From Cellulomonas denverensis (GTDB lineage: Bacteria; Actinomycetota; Actinomycetes; Actinomycetales; Cellulomonadaceae): DNA of 64,000 nt. The notes under the pieces were generated by a model that worked only from the letters and a program-made list of their open reading frames with translations, did no database searches and was not told the origin of the DNA. Position numbers and translations under genes: made by a program. Of this stretch, positions 45,756 through 53,022 are shown one piece after another (positions within the stretch are counted from its first letter, which is position 1; each line of letters opens with the position of its first letter). The stretch spans positions 124,001 to 188,000 of the forward strand of contig NZ_JAAXOX010000003.1 of the NCBI RefSeq assembly GCF_012396125.1, in the 5' to 3' direction.

Positions 45756-47023
45756 CGGACGGCTCCTTCGACGGAGGCGCCCGCACCGGGGCGCAGGGCG
45801 GACAGGTGCACGGCGATGCCGACCAGCGGGCCGACCAGGAGGGCAACGGCGGTGCGGGTCGCCAGGTCCCAGGGCAGCAGCAGCACCGCGATCGCCACCG
45901 CCACCGCGACCAGCCAGCCCGTGACGAACACCCCGTGCCGGCCGAGCGCCTGGCAGACCGCCCCGGTCAGCGTGACCATCGCCAACCCGGTGGCCGCCAG
46001 GGTGAGCAGTCCGAGGGTGAGACCGGCGACCCGGTAGTCGGGTCCCCAGATCGTCCGCATCAACCACGGCCCGACCAGCCACGCCGCTGCCGCGCCGAGC
46101 ACACCGATCGGCACCACCAGCCGGGCGATCGGCCACAGCGCGGCCGCACCCCGGTCCCGGTTCTGCACGAAGTGACTGACCGCCACGCCCTGGAAGGCGT
46201 TCAGCGGGATCATCAGCGGCGCGCGGGTCAACGTCAGCGCCAGCAGCAGCGGATAGGCCGCCTCATAGACCTGGTGGGAGGTGGTCAGAGCCATCAGCAC
46301 CGGGAACCCGATCACCAGCACCGCACTGGCCCCGGTGGAGACCGCCGCGGACAGCAGCCGGCGGACGAACGCGCCGGCGGGCACGTCCGCGCGCACCGCG
46401 ACCGCGTCCCGGGCCGACGGCGCCGCCAGCCAGAAACCCACCGCGGTGAACGCGGCCAGCGCCGCACCGAGTTGCCAGCCACCCAGCGAGAACCCGGCCA
46501 GCACCGCGCCGAGCACCAGCACCAGCCGGACCGCGGACTCGCCGCCGACCAGCCGGGAGTACAGCGGCCACCGACCCGCCCCGGCCAGTGCCCCGGTCAC
46601 CGCGGCGTGCACCGCGCAGCCGGCACAGCCCAGCGCCACCACCAGGGCCGGCGACACCCCGTGCTCCTTGAACACGGCCGGGCCCCACCACACGGCGGTG
46701 GCGGCCAGCAGGGCCGCGAAGCCCAGCCCGAAGCCCACCCCGGCGATCCCGACCCGCGGTCCGGTGCCGGGCACGCCGGAGGACCGGGTGGCGGTGACCG
46801 CGCGGGTGGTCTCGATCGACACCCCGGTCAGCACGCCGAAGCCGGCGAACAGCGCGGACCAGAAGGTCAGGAACGCGGTGGTGTCCGGACCGGACTGGCT
46901 CAGGCGCGGGACCGCCAGCACCACCAGGGTGGAGGACACCGCCGCCACCCCCGCGCCGATCGCCACCCGGCGGGCGTCGGCACGACCGATCGTGGCCCCG
47001 GGGGCCGGGTTGGTCTCGGTCAT
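45752..47023 (-). CDS. Wzx/MATE-like polysaccharide flippase
   Basis: Polytopic membrane protein of 423 residues with about twelve helices and very little soluble sequence. It resembles the MOP superfamily (Wzx-type) that flips undecaprenyl-linked oligosaccharides. A membrane GASAVLVIGFP segment and a basic loop before LMIPLNAFQG are visible, but no single diagnostic motif. The ATG at 47023 overlaps the rmlC stop, and its own stop overlaps the next GT2 start, so flippase, transferase and RmlC are co-translated. This would be a second export route besides Wzm/Wzt. No Wzy polymerase is recognisable nearby. Confidence 0.75.
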   Translation of the reverse strand: MTETNPAPGATIGRADARRVAIGAGVAAVSSTLVVLAVPRLSQSGPDTTAFLTFWSALFAGFGVLTGVSIETTRAVTATRSSGVPGTGPRVGIAGVGFGLGFAALLAATAVWWGPAVFKEHGVSPALVVALGCAGCAVHAAVTGALAGAGRWPLYSRLVGGESAVRLVLVLGAVLAGFSLGGWQLGAALAAFTAVGFWLAAPSARDAVAVRADVPAGAFVRRLLSAAVSTGASAVLVIGFPVLMALTTSHQVYEAAYPLLLALTLTRAPLMIPLNAFQGVAVSHFVQNRDRGAAALWPIARLVVPIGVLGAAAAWLVGPWLMRTIWGPDYRVAGLTLGLLTLAATGLAMVTLTGAVCQALGRHGVFVTGWLVAVAVAIAVLLLPWDLATRTAVALLVGPLVGIAVHLSALRPGAGASVEGAVR

Positions 47024-47640
47024 CAGCCGCGCAGCGACTCCAGGTAGGACCGCACCTCGTCGTAGCGGGGCAGCAGGCCCTGCTCGGCGGCCTCGGCCAG
47101 GGTCGGCGCCGCGGTGTCCTTCTCCGACAGCTGCGGGGTCACCGGGTTGCCGTGCCGGTCGGTGGTCGGCCACTCGATGCCGATCGTCGGGTCCAGCGGG
47201 TGGATGCCGTGCTCACGGCCCGGGCTGTAGCCGGTGGAGCACAGGTACATCACGGTGGAGCCGTCCTCCAGCGCGAAGAAGGCGTGGCCCAGGCCCTCGC
47301 TCAGGTAGATCGCCCGGCGGTCGACGTCATCCAGCAGCACGCTGTCCCACTGGCCGAAGGTCGGCGACCCGACCCGGATGTCCACCACGATGTCCAGCAC
47401 CGCACCCTTGGGGCAGGTCACGTACTTGGCCTGGCCCGGGGGCACATCGGCGAAGTGGATCCCGCGCAGCACCCCGGCCGCCGACACCGACAGGTTGGCC
47501 TGCTGCAGGTCGAACCGGTGCCCGACGTTCTCCGCGAACGGGCCACCCTGGAACGCCTCGAGGAACACGCCACGGGGGTCGCCGTGCTGGACGGGGGTGA
47601 TCTCCCAGGCGCCGGGCACGGAGAGCTCGCGGTAGGTCAT
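47023..47640 (-). CDS. rmlC: dTDP-4-dehydrorhamnose 3,5-epimerase
   Basis: Third step of dTDP-L-rhamnose synthesis. The 205-residue cupin has DPRGVFLEAF near 20-29, the QQANLSVSAAGVLRGIHF segment with catalytic histidine near 62, CPKGAVLDIVVDIRVGSPTFGQW and the YLCSTGYSPGREHGI segment carrying the conserved tyrosine. The usual length is 180-205. ATG at 47640 with GAGAGG upstream. It is divergent from rmlD with a 99-base gap that holds a promoter box for rmlD, so the two adjacent pathway genes are read in opposite directions. Confidence 0.96.
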   Translation of the reverse strand: MTYRELSVPGAWEITPVQHGDPRGVFLEAFQGGPFAENVGHRFDLQQANLSVSAAGVLRGIHFADVPPGQAKYVTCPKGAVLDIVVDIRVGSPTFGQWDSVLLDDVDRRAIYLSEGLGHAFFALEDGSTVMYLCSTGYSPGREHGIHPLDPTIGIEWPTTDRHGNPVTPQLSEKDTAAPTLAEAAEQGLLPRYDEVRSYLESLRG

Positions 47641-47702
47641 GCGGGTGGTCCTCTCGGAAGGGGGTCGGATCGCCCCCAGGGTAGTGGCCGAGGTGGGCCA
47701 GG

Positions 47703-47708
47703 TAGGCT
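47703..47708 (+). promoter_or_regulatory. Candidate -10 element (TAGGCT) for rmlD
   Basis: TAGGCT in the rmlC-rmlD divergent region; predicted leader about 25 bases, containing ACAGGAG before the GTG at 47740. Confidence 0.45.
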
Positions 47709-47739
47709 GCCGGGCGGTCCGACGACGACAGGAGTGGAT

Positions 47740-48588
47740 GTGCGCTGGTTGGTGACGGGTGGGAACGGCATGCTCGGACAGGACCTGGTGGACCTGCTGC
47801 GCGAGCGCGGGCACGAGGTGACAGCGGTCGACCGCGACGAGCTCGACATCACCGACCCGCAGTCCACCGCGGGCGCCGCCGACGGCTACGACGTGGTGGC
47901 GAATGTGGCTGCCTTCACCGCGGTGGACGCCGCCGAGGAGCAGGAGCACGCCGCCTTCACCGTGAACGCCGTCGGCCCGCAGCTGCTGGCCCGCGCCGCC
48001 CGCGAGGCCGGCGCGCGGATGGTGCAGATCTCCACCGACTACGTCTTCGACGGGCACGCCACCAGCCCGTACGCCGAGGATGCCCCGATGGCCCCGCGCT
48101 CCGCCTACGGCCGGACCAAGGGTGCCGGGGAGTGGGCGGTCCGGGCCGAGAACCCCGACCACCTGATCGTGCGCACCGCCTGGCTGTACGGCGCCCGGGG
48201 CAAGTGCTTCCCGAAGACCATCGCCCGGATCGCGGCGGAGAAGGGCGGTCTGGACGTGATCGCCGACCAGGTCGGTCAGCCCACCTGGACCGTCGACCTG
48301 GCCGACCTGGTCGAGCGCCTGGTCGCCACCGGCGCCCCCTCCGGCACCTACCACGGCACCTCCGGCGGCCAGACCTCCTGGCACGGCTTCGCGCAGGCCG
48401 CCGTGGCCACCGCCGGGATGGACCCGCAGATCGTCCGGCCGACCACGTCGGAGGCCTTCGCCAGCGCCGCGCCGCGGCCGGCGTACTCGGTGCTCGGGCA
48501 CGACGCGCTGACCGCCGCGGGGGTGCAGCCGATCGGGGACTGGGCCGAGCGGTGGGCGGTGGCCGGGGCGGACGTTCTGGCCGGCTGA
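47740..48588 (+). CDS. rmlD: dTDP-4-dehydrorhamnose reductase
   Basis: Final step of dTDP-L-rhamnose synthesis, an NAD(P)H-dependent SDR of 282 residues. It has TGGNGMLGQDL at 6-16, ISTDYVFDGHATSPYAED near 97-114 and the YGRTKGAGE Tyr/Lys motif near 122-130. GTG at 47740 is chosen; a GTG two codons earlier (47734) is also possible, since ACAGGAG lies at 47727-47733 and its spacing favours 47740. It stands alone on this strand and is closed by a strong hairpin terminator. In mycobacteria rmlD lies beside wbbL and an LCP gene; here those partners are dispersed. Confidence 0.95.
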   Translation: MRWLVTGGNGMLGQDLVDLLRERGHEVTAVDRDELDITDPQSTAGAADGYDVVANVAAFTAVDAAEEQEHAAFTVNAVGPQLLARAAREAGARMVQISTDYVFDGHATSPYAEDAPMAPRSAYGRTKGAGEWAVRAENPDHLIVRTAWLYGARGKCFPKTIARIAAEKGGLDVIADQVGQPTWTVDLADLVERLVATGAPSGTYHGTSGGQTSWHGFAQAAVATAGMDPQIVRPTTSEAFASAAPRPAYSVLGHDALTAAGVQPIGDWAERWAVAGADVLAG

Positions 48589-48592
48589 CCCA

Positions 48593-48633
48593 CCTGGCGG
48601 CACGGCACCGGATCCCGGTGCCGTGCCGCCAGG
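48593..48633. terminator. Strong bidirectional hairpin terminator
   Basis: A perfect 19-base-pair stem (48593-48611 with 48615-48633; arms CCTGGCGGCACGGCACCGG and its complement) with a 3-base loop. It lies between the convergent rmlD and YbhN-like genes, 4 bases after one stop and 9 before the other. A weak T-rich stretch (GTTTGT) follows on the plus strand. Confidence 0.88.
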
Positions 48634-48642
48634 CGTTTGTAC

Positions 48643-49626
48643 TCAGACCTGGTCGGCAGTGTCCTGGTCGGCCGCGTCGGCCGCCAGCTCGGGGTGCCGC
48701 TTGAGCCGCTGGCGCTCGGCCAGCACCGCGACCCCCGCCCCCAGCGCGTCACCGGCGAGCATCAGTACCCGGCTCACCACGGCCAGCATCAGCGCGTTCT
48801 CCCGGGACAGAGCTGATCCGAGGGCGAGCACCAGGGCCGCCTCCCGGGCGCCGGCCCCCGCGGGCAGGATGATGATGACGAAGCCGACCACCCAGGCCAG
48901 CGCGTAGGCGCCGGTGGACAGCAGGAAGAGCTGGTGGTCGCCTGGGGCACTGACCCCGGTCGCCAGCAGCCACAGGTGGATGCCGAAGAACAGCCACATT
49001 CCCAGGCACCAGGCGGCGGCCTTGCCGATTGACGCGGCGGTCATCGGGTCGGCGGGGCTCCGGCGGGTCAGCTTCAAGGCGAGCGCCACCAGTCGGTTCA
49101 AGACGGGGGGCAGCAGGCCGATCACGCCGGCGACCGCGACCAGCAGCAGCCACCAGTAGGTCGCGAAGACGTCGGGAGAAGACACCGACAGGGTCACCCC
49201 AGCCACGCACACCCCGACCACCAGGCCGATCACGGTCTGGGTCAGGGCCCCGACCGCGGCCCGGGCCCGGGGCACGCGATAGGCCTTGGACAGTTCGGCC
49301 TGGGCGACGATCGGCCAGACCGAACCCGGCACGTACTTGCCGAGCTGACCGAGGAAGTACACCCGAGCCGACGCGCGCACCGGCAGTGGCGATCCCATTC
49401 CCTCCAGCACCGCCCTCCAGGAGAGCATCGCGCAGATCAGGCCGGCCATGATGGCGACGACGGCCCCTACCACCGCCCACGGGTTCAGTTCGGATAGGCC
49501 GGCCACGAAGCCGTCCCATTCCTGGACCAGGAACACGATCGCGAAGACCGCGACCACCAGCAGAGCGACCACCCGGAGGACGCGGCCGAGCATGGCCCGA
49601 CCGGTCGGGCGTGGCATGGAGGGCAT
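48643..49626 (-). CDS. YbhN/UPF0104-family membrane protein (lysylphosphatidylglycerol synthase TM-region type)
   Basis: Membrane protein of 327 residues with eight or so helices, related to the flippase-like region of MprF (LPG_synthase_TM). The family motif YFLGQLGKYVPGSVWPIV lies near 90-107. No C-terminal aminoacyl-transferase domain follows, so it does not synthesise lysyl-lipid itself. Stand-alone members are found in polysaccharide clusters and are suspected lipid or lipid-linked sugar flippases; that is inference. The C-terminus is charged and cytoplasmic. ATG at 49626 has TACGAT 6 bases upstream, a leaderless arrangement; an ATG three codons on is also possible. Confidence 0.85.
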   Translation of the reverse strand: MPSMPRPTGRAMLGRVLRVVALLVVAVFAIVFLVQEWDGFVAGLSELNPWAVVGAVVAIMAGLICAMLSWRAVLEGMGSPLPVRASARVYFLGQLGKYVPGSVWPIVAQAELSKAYRVPRARAAVGALTQTVIGLVVGVCVAGVTLSVSSPDVFATYWWLLLVAVAGVIGLLPPVLNRLVALALKLTRRSPADPMTAASIGKAAAWCLGMWLFFGIHLWLLATGVSAPGDHQLFLLSTGAYALAWVVGFVIIILPAGAGAREAALVLALGSALSRENALMLAVVSRVLMLAGDALGAGVAVLAERQRLKRHPELAADAADQDTADQV

Positions 49627-49632
49627 CGCGCC

Positions 49633-49638
49633 ATCGTA
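49633..49638 (-). promoter_or_regulatory. Candidate leaderless -10 element (TACGAT) for the YbhN-like gene
   Basis: TACGAT on the minus strand, 6 bases before the ATG at 49626. It forms a compact 56-base divergent promoter region with the box at 49669. Confidence 0.45.
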
Positions 49639-49668
49639 CTGGTGGCGGCAGTGGGACCCGCTCTCGCC

Positions 49669-49674
49669 TAGGGT
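49669..49674 (+). promoter_or_regulatory. Candidate leaderless -10 element (TAGGGT) for the GT4 gene
   Basis: TAGGGT lies 8 bases before the GTG at 49683; no Shine-Dalgarno sequence fits between. Confidence 0.45.
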
Positions 49675-49682
49675 TACGGGCC

Positions 49683-50762
49683 GTGAGCACTGCCACCCTG
49701 TTCATTACCCGCAAATTCCCGCCCGCCGTCGGCGGGATGGAGACGCTGGCCGCCGACGTCTGGGCGACCCTGGAGGCCGACGGCGGTGATCGGGGCGACC
49801 GGTTGATCGCCTATGGCGGAGCCAATCGCTGGATGCCGCTGTGGCTCCCCGGCGCGGTGATCCGGCTGTGGTGGCTGGTGGCCACCCGCCGGGTGCGGCA
49901 CGTGCTGGTGGGCGACGTGCTGCTGTACCTGTTGCTGCGACCGGTCCTCGCCCTCACCCGGGTGCCGCACGCCGTGATGGCGATGGGCAAGGACGTGGTC
50001 TGGACCCCGGCGCCCTACCAGCGTTGGGTGCGGGCGGTGCTGCCAAAGGCGCCTCTGGTGCTGGCGATCAGCTCCGCCACGGCGGACACCGTCCGCTCGG
50101 CGGGCGCCAACCCGGAGCGCGTGCAGGTGGTACGTCTCGGGGTGCAGGTGCCTGAACTGCGTGACCGGGCACAGGCGCGGTCCGAACTGCGCGAGCGCTG
50201 GGACGTTCCTGCGGATGCGCTCACGTGCCTGACCCTGGGCCGGCTGGTGCGGCGCAAGGGCGTGCCCTGGTTCGTGGACCAGGTGCTGGGCGGCCTGCCG
50301 CAGGTGGTGTACCTGGTCGCCGGCTCGGGTCCGGAGGCTGAGGTGATCGCGGAGGCGGTGGCGCGGCACGGCCTGTCCGACCGGGTGCGACTGCTTGGTG
50401 CGGTGTCCGACGGCGACCGGGAACTCCTGATGGCAGGGGCCGACGTCTTCGTCCAGCCCAACATCTCGGTGCTGGGGGATATGGAGGGCTTCGGCCTGGT
50501 CGCGGTGGAGTCCGCGATGCGGGGCTCGCTGGTGGTCGCGTCCGAGCTGGAGGGCTTGCGCGACGCGGTGGTGGACGGAGAGACCGGGCTGCTGGTGCCC
50601 TCCGGTGACGCAGAGGCGTGGACACGGGTGATCGACGGGCTGCGCGCCGATCCGGAGGGGACCGAGCGCCGGGCGGCAGCCTTCGCGGAGCGCACCCGCG
50701 AGCTCTACTCCCGGGAGAAGATGGGGGCGGAGCTACGCAGAGTGCTCGGGCTGGGCGAGTGA
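49683..50762 (+). CDS. GT4-family glycosyltransferase
   Basis: GT-B fold enzyme of 359 residues. N-terminal domain: LFITRKFPPAVGGMETLA near 6-23, including the GGME loop of PimB-like enzymes. C-terminal domain: LTLGRLVRRKGVPWFV near 182-197, and GDMEGFGLVAVESAM near 266-280 with the E-x7-E motif. These features resemble PimB/PimC-type and related mannosyltransferases. It lies before manA, which would help supply GDP-mannose, so a mannosyl donor is a fair guess. It could act in glycolipid (PIM-like) or polysaccharide synthesis. The GTG is preceded by a -10 box rather than a ribosome site. Confidence 0.88.
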   Translation: MSTATLFITRKFPPAVGGMETLAADVWATLEADGGDRGDRLIAYGGANRWMPLWLPGAVIRLWWLVATRRVRHVLVGDVLLYLLLRPVLALTRVPHAVMAMGKDVVWTPAPYQRWVRAVLPKAPLVLAISSATADTVRSAGANPERVQVVRLGVQVPELRDRAQARSELRERWDVPADALTCLTLGRLVRRKGVPWFVDQVLGGLPQVVYLVAGSGPEAEVIAEAVARHGLSDRVRLLGAVSDGDRELLMAGADVFVQPNISVLGDMEGFGLVAVESAMRGSLVVASELEGLRDAVVDGETGLLVPSGDAEAWTRVIDGLRADPEGTERRAAAFAERTRELYSREKMGAELRRVLGLGE

Positions 50763-50794
50763 GCGTCGTCCCGGCGCTGCGACCTGCGGCCCCG

Positions 50795-50800
50795 TAGCAT
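50795..50800 (+). promoter_or_regulatory. Candidate -10 element (TAGCAT) for manA
   Basis: TAGCAT would give a leader of about 49 bases before the manA GTG at 50856, containing ACGAGGA as a ribosome site. Confidence 0.4.
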
Positions 50801-50855
50801 CGGGAGTTCTGCCGGTCGCGGCCATCCGCGACATGCCGACCCACGAGGACCGTCC

Positions 50856-52058
50856 GTGTACCGATTGACGCACGCCGTTCAGCACTACGCCTGGGGCTCG
50901 CCCACGGCCATCCCGACGTTGCTCGGGATGGAGGTCACCGGCGAGCCGGTCGCCGAGGCCTGGTTCGGCGCCCATCCCAGCGCCCCATCGCACTGCGCGG
51001 ACTCCGAGGGTGTCGAGGGAAAGAGCCTGCCCGAGGTGATCGCCGAGGGCGGCGCGGCGGTGCTCGGCGAGGACGTCGTGGCACGGTTCGGTGCGGCGTT
51101 GCCGTATCTGCTCAAAGTAATCGCGGCGGGGTCGCCGCTCTCGCTCCAGGTGCATCCGCAGTTGGGCGCCGCCCGGGCCGGATTCGACGACGAGGAGACG
51201 CGCGGCATTCCGCGCGACGCGCCCCACCGCAACTACCGGGACCGCAACCACAAGCCGGAACTGGTCTACGCCGTCACCACCTTCGAGGCGCTGTGCGGCT
51301 TCCGGGCACCGCGACGGGCGGCGGAACTGCTGGCCGGGCTGGACGCGCCGCTGGCCGAGCGGCTGCGCGCCATCCTTGCGGCCCAGCCCACTGCCGCCGG
51401 GATCGAGGAGGCCTTCACCTGCCTGCTGCGGCCGGAGACCCGCCCCGGACCCGAGGAGGTTGCCGAGGTGGCCGCCGCCTGTGAGGCCCGGCTGGCCGCC
51501 GGGTCACCCTCACCGCGGGCCGACCGGATCGTGCTTCGGTTGCAGCGCGCCTACCCCGGCGATCCGGGTGTGGTCACCTCCCTGCTGCTCAACCCGGTGA
51601 ACCTGCAGCCCGGCGACGCGATGTTCGTGCCGGCGGGCGGGGTTCACGCGTACCTGGCCGGGACCGGGATCGAGATCATGGCCTCCTCCGACAACGTGCT
51701 GCGGGCTGGGCTGACCCCCAAGCACGTCGACGTCGACGAACTGCTGCGCAATGTGGACTACGTCGCCGCGCCGCCGATCCGGATCGCGCCGGAGCGGTTC
51801 CACGGCGCCACCCGGGTGTACTACGCGCCGGTGGACGACTTCGAGCTATCGGTCACCAGGGTCGACGGCCGTCGGTGGCATCCGCTGCCGGGCCGCGGAC
51901 CGCGGATCCTGCTCTGCCTGGACGGCCGGGTCTCGCTGCGGAACGAGGCGGGCGACCGGCTCGATCTGGAGCGAGGACAGGCCGGGTTCGTCCCCGCAGG
52001 CGACGGCGGTCTCACCCTCTCTGGCACCGGGACCGCGATCCAGGCGGATGTGCCCTGA
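50856..52058 (+). CDS. manA: Mannose-6-phosphate isomerase, class I
   Basis: Zinc enzyme interconverting fructose-6-phosphate and mannose-6-phosphate, the entry to GDP-mannose. The 400-residue protein has the type I metal ligands Q98 and H100 in SLQVHP, E135 in HKPELVYA, and a histidine near 263 in PAGGVHAYL, followed by GIEIMASSDNVLRAGLTPKHVD. Length is typical. GTG start with GAGGA about 7 bases upstream. In mycobacteria manA lies in the same neighbourhood as whiB2, DUF3499 and TIGR03089 genes, as here. It supports both GMD (31.7-32.7 kb) and any mannosyltransferase. Confidence 0.96.
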   Translation: MYRLTHAVQHYAWGSPTAIPTLLGMEVTGEPVAEAWFGAHPSAPSHCADSEGVEGKSLPEVIAEGGAAVLGEDVVARFGAALPYLLKVIAAGSPLSLQVHPQLGAARAGFDDEETRGIPRDAPHRNYRDRNHKPELVYAVTTFEALCGFRAPRRAAELLAGLDAPLAERLRAILAAQPTAAGIEEAFTCLLRPETRPGPEEVAEVAAACEARLAAGSPSPRADRIVLRLQRAYPGDPGVVTSLLLNPVNLQPGDAMFVPAGGVHAYLAGTGIEIMASSDNVLRAGLTPKHVDVDELLRNVDYVAAPPIRIAPERFHGATRVYYAPVDDFELSVTRVDGRRWHPLPGRGPRILLCLDGRVSLRNEAGDRLDLERGQAGFVPAGDGGLTLSGTGTAIQADVP

Positions 52059-52086
52059 GGGGGGACAAATCGGGACCACCTGCCCG

Positions 52087-52092
52087 TAGTGT
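52087..52092 (+). promoter_or_regulatory. Candidate leaderless -10 element (TAGTGT)
   Basis: TAGTGT lies 7 bases before the ATG at 52100. A GGGACA stretch at 52062 is a possible, but distant, -35 (19-base spacer). Confidence 0.5.
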
Positions 52093-52099
52093 GTCCGCC

Positions 52100-52972
52100 A
52101 TGGGTACACCTGGGGCGAGTGGCCTGTCCGATCACGACGGCAGCGACGGTGGCAAGGACGGCACCACCGAGCGGATCACGGTGGGTGAGTATCAGTCGTC
52201 GGAGGCCGACTACCTGATCTACGTGTTGCACGCGGCGACCTACGATTTCGCCCTGCCCTACGTGACGGGCAAGGAGGTCCTCGACTTCGGCTGCGGCACC
52301 GGCTACGGCACGGCGGCGCTCGCGGAGGGCGCCACCCGGGTCGTGGGCGTGGACATTGCCCGCGAGGCGGTCGACCACGCGAGCGCGCGCTATCGGCGCG
52401 ACAACCTGAGCTTCCGGCGGATCGGGCCGGTGCAGACCGACGACCTGCCGTTCGACGAGGACGCTTTCGATGTCGTGGTGTCCTTCCAGGTGATCGAGCA
52501 CGTCGACGACGTCGATCGGTACCTGTCGGAGATCCGCCGGGTGCTGCGTCCGGGCGGGGTATTCCTGTGCGTCACCCCGGACCGTGGGCTGCGCCTGTTC
52601 CCCGGACAGCGTCCCTGGAACGAGTTCCACGTCACCGAGTACAGCCCTGCGCAGTTGGAGGCCGTGCTGCGCCGGGCCTTCCCCCGGGTCGACCTGCTCG
52701 GCATGACCGCTGGACCCCGGGTGCTGGGTGCCGAGCTGCGGCGGTACCGGCGTTCGCGGCTGCTCACCTACCCGGTGACGTTCCCCGGGATCCCGGATCG
52801 GTGGAGACTGGCGGGCGTGCGGCTCATCAAGCGACTCCTCGGCGGCCGTGCGGCGGGTAGTTCCGCCTCCGCAGGCCTGGGCCCACGTGACTTCGGCTTC
52901 GGCCCGCAGGACATCGAGGTCTCGGCCGATGCGCGGCCGAGCGTGAACATCGTCGCCGTGGTCGGAGGCTGA
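52100..52972 (+). CDS. SAM-dependent methyltransferase
   Basis: Class I methyltransferase of 290 residues. Motif I EVLDFGCGTGYG is at 59-70, the acidic SAM residue in VVGVDI near 83, and DVVVSFQVIEHVDD near 130-143, with RPGGVFLCVTPDR near 159-171. The first 30 residues are polar and disordered, and the last 60 are a basic/glycine-rich region without recognisable domain. This Methyltransf_11-like type is common in lipopolysaccharide and glycolipid clusters, acting on sugars or lipids. ATG at 52100 with a leaderless -10 box. Substrate unknown. Confidence 0.88.
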   Translation: MGTPGASGLSDHDGSDGGKDGTTERITVGEYQSSEADYLIYVLHAATYDFALPYVTGKEVLDFGCGTGYGTAALAEGATRVVGVDIAREAVDHASARYRRDNLSFRRIGPVQTDDLPFDEDAFDVVVSFQVIEHVDDVDRYLSEIRRVLRPGGVFLCVTPDRGLRLFPGQRPWNEFHVTEYSPAQLEAVLRRAFPRVDLLGMTAGPRVLGAELRRYRRSRLLTYPVTFPGIPDRWRLAGVRLIKRLLGGRAAGSSASAGLGPRDFGFGPQDIEVSADARPSVNIVAVVGG

Positions 52973-53022
52973 CCCACCTGGACCGACCCGCGCCCATCCC
53001 CGCCGCCGTCCTGGCCCGGCGG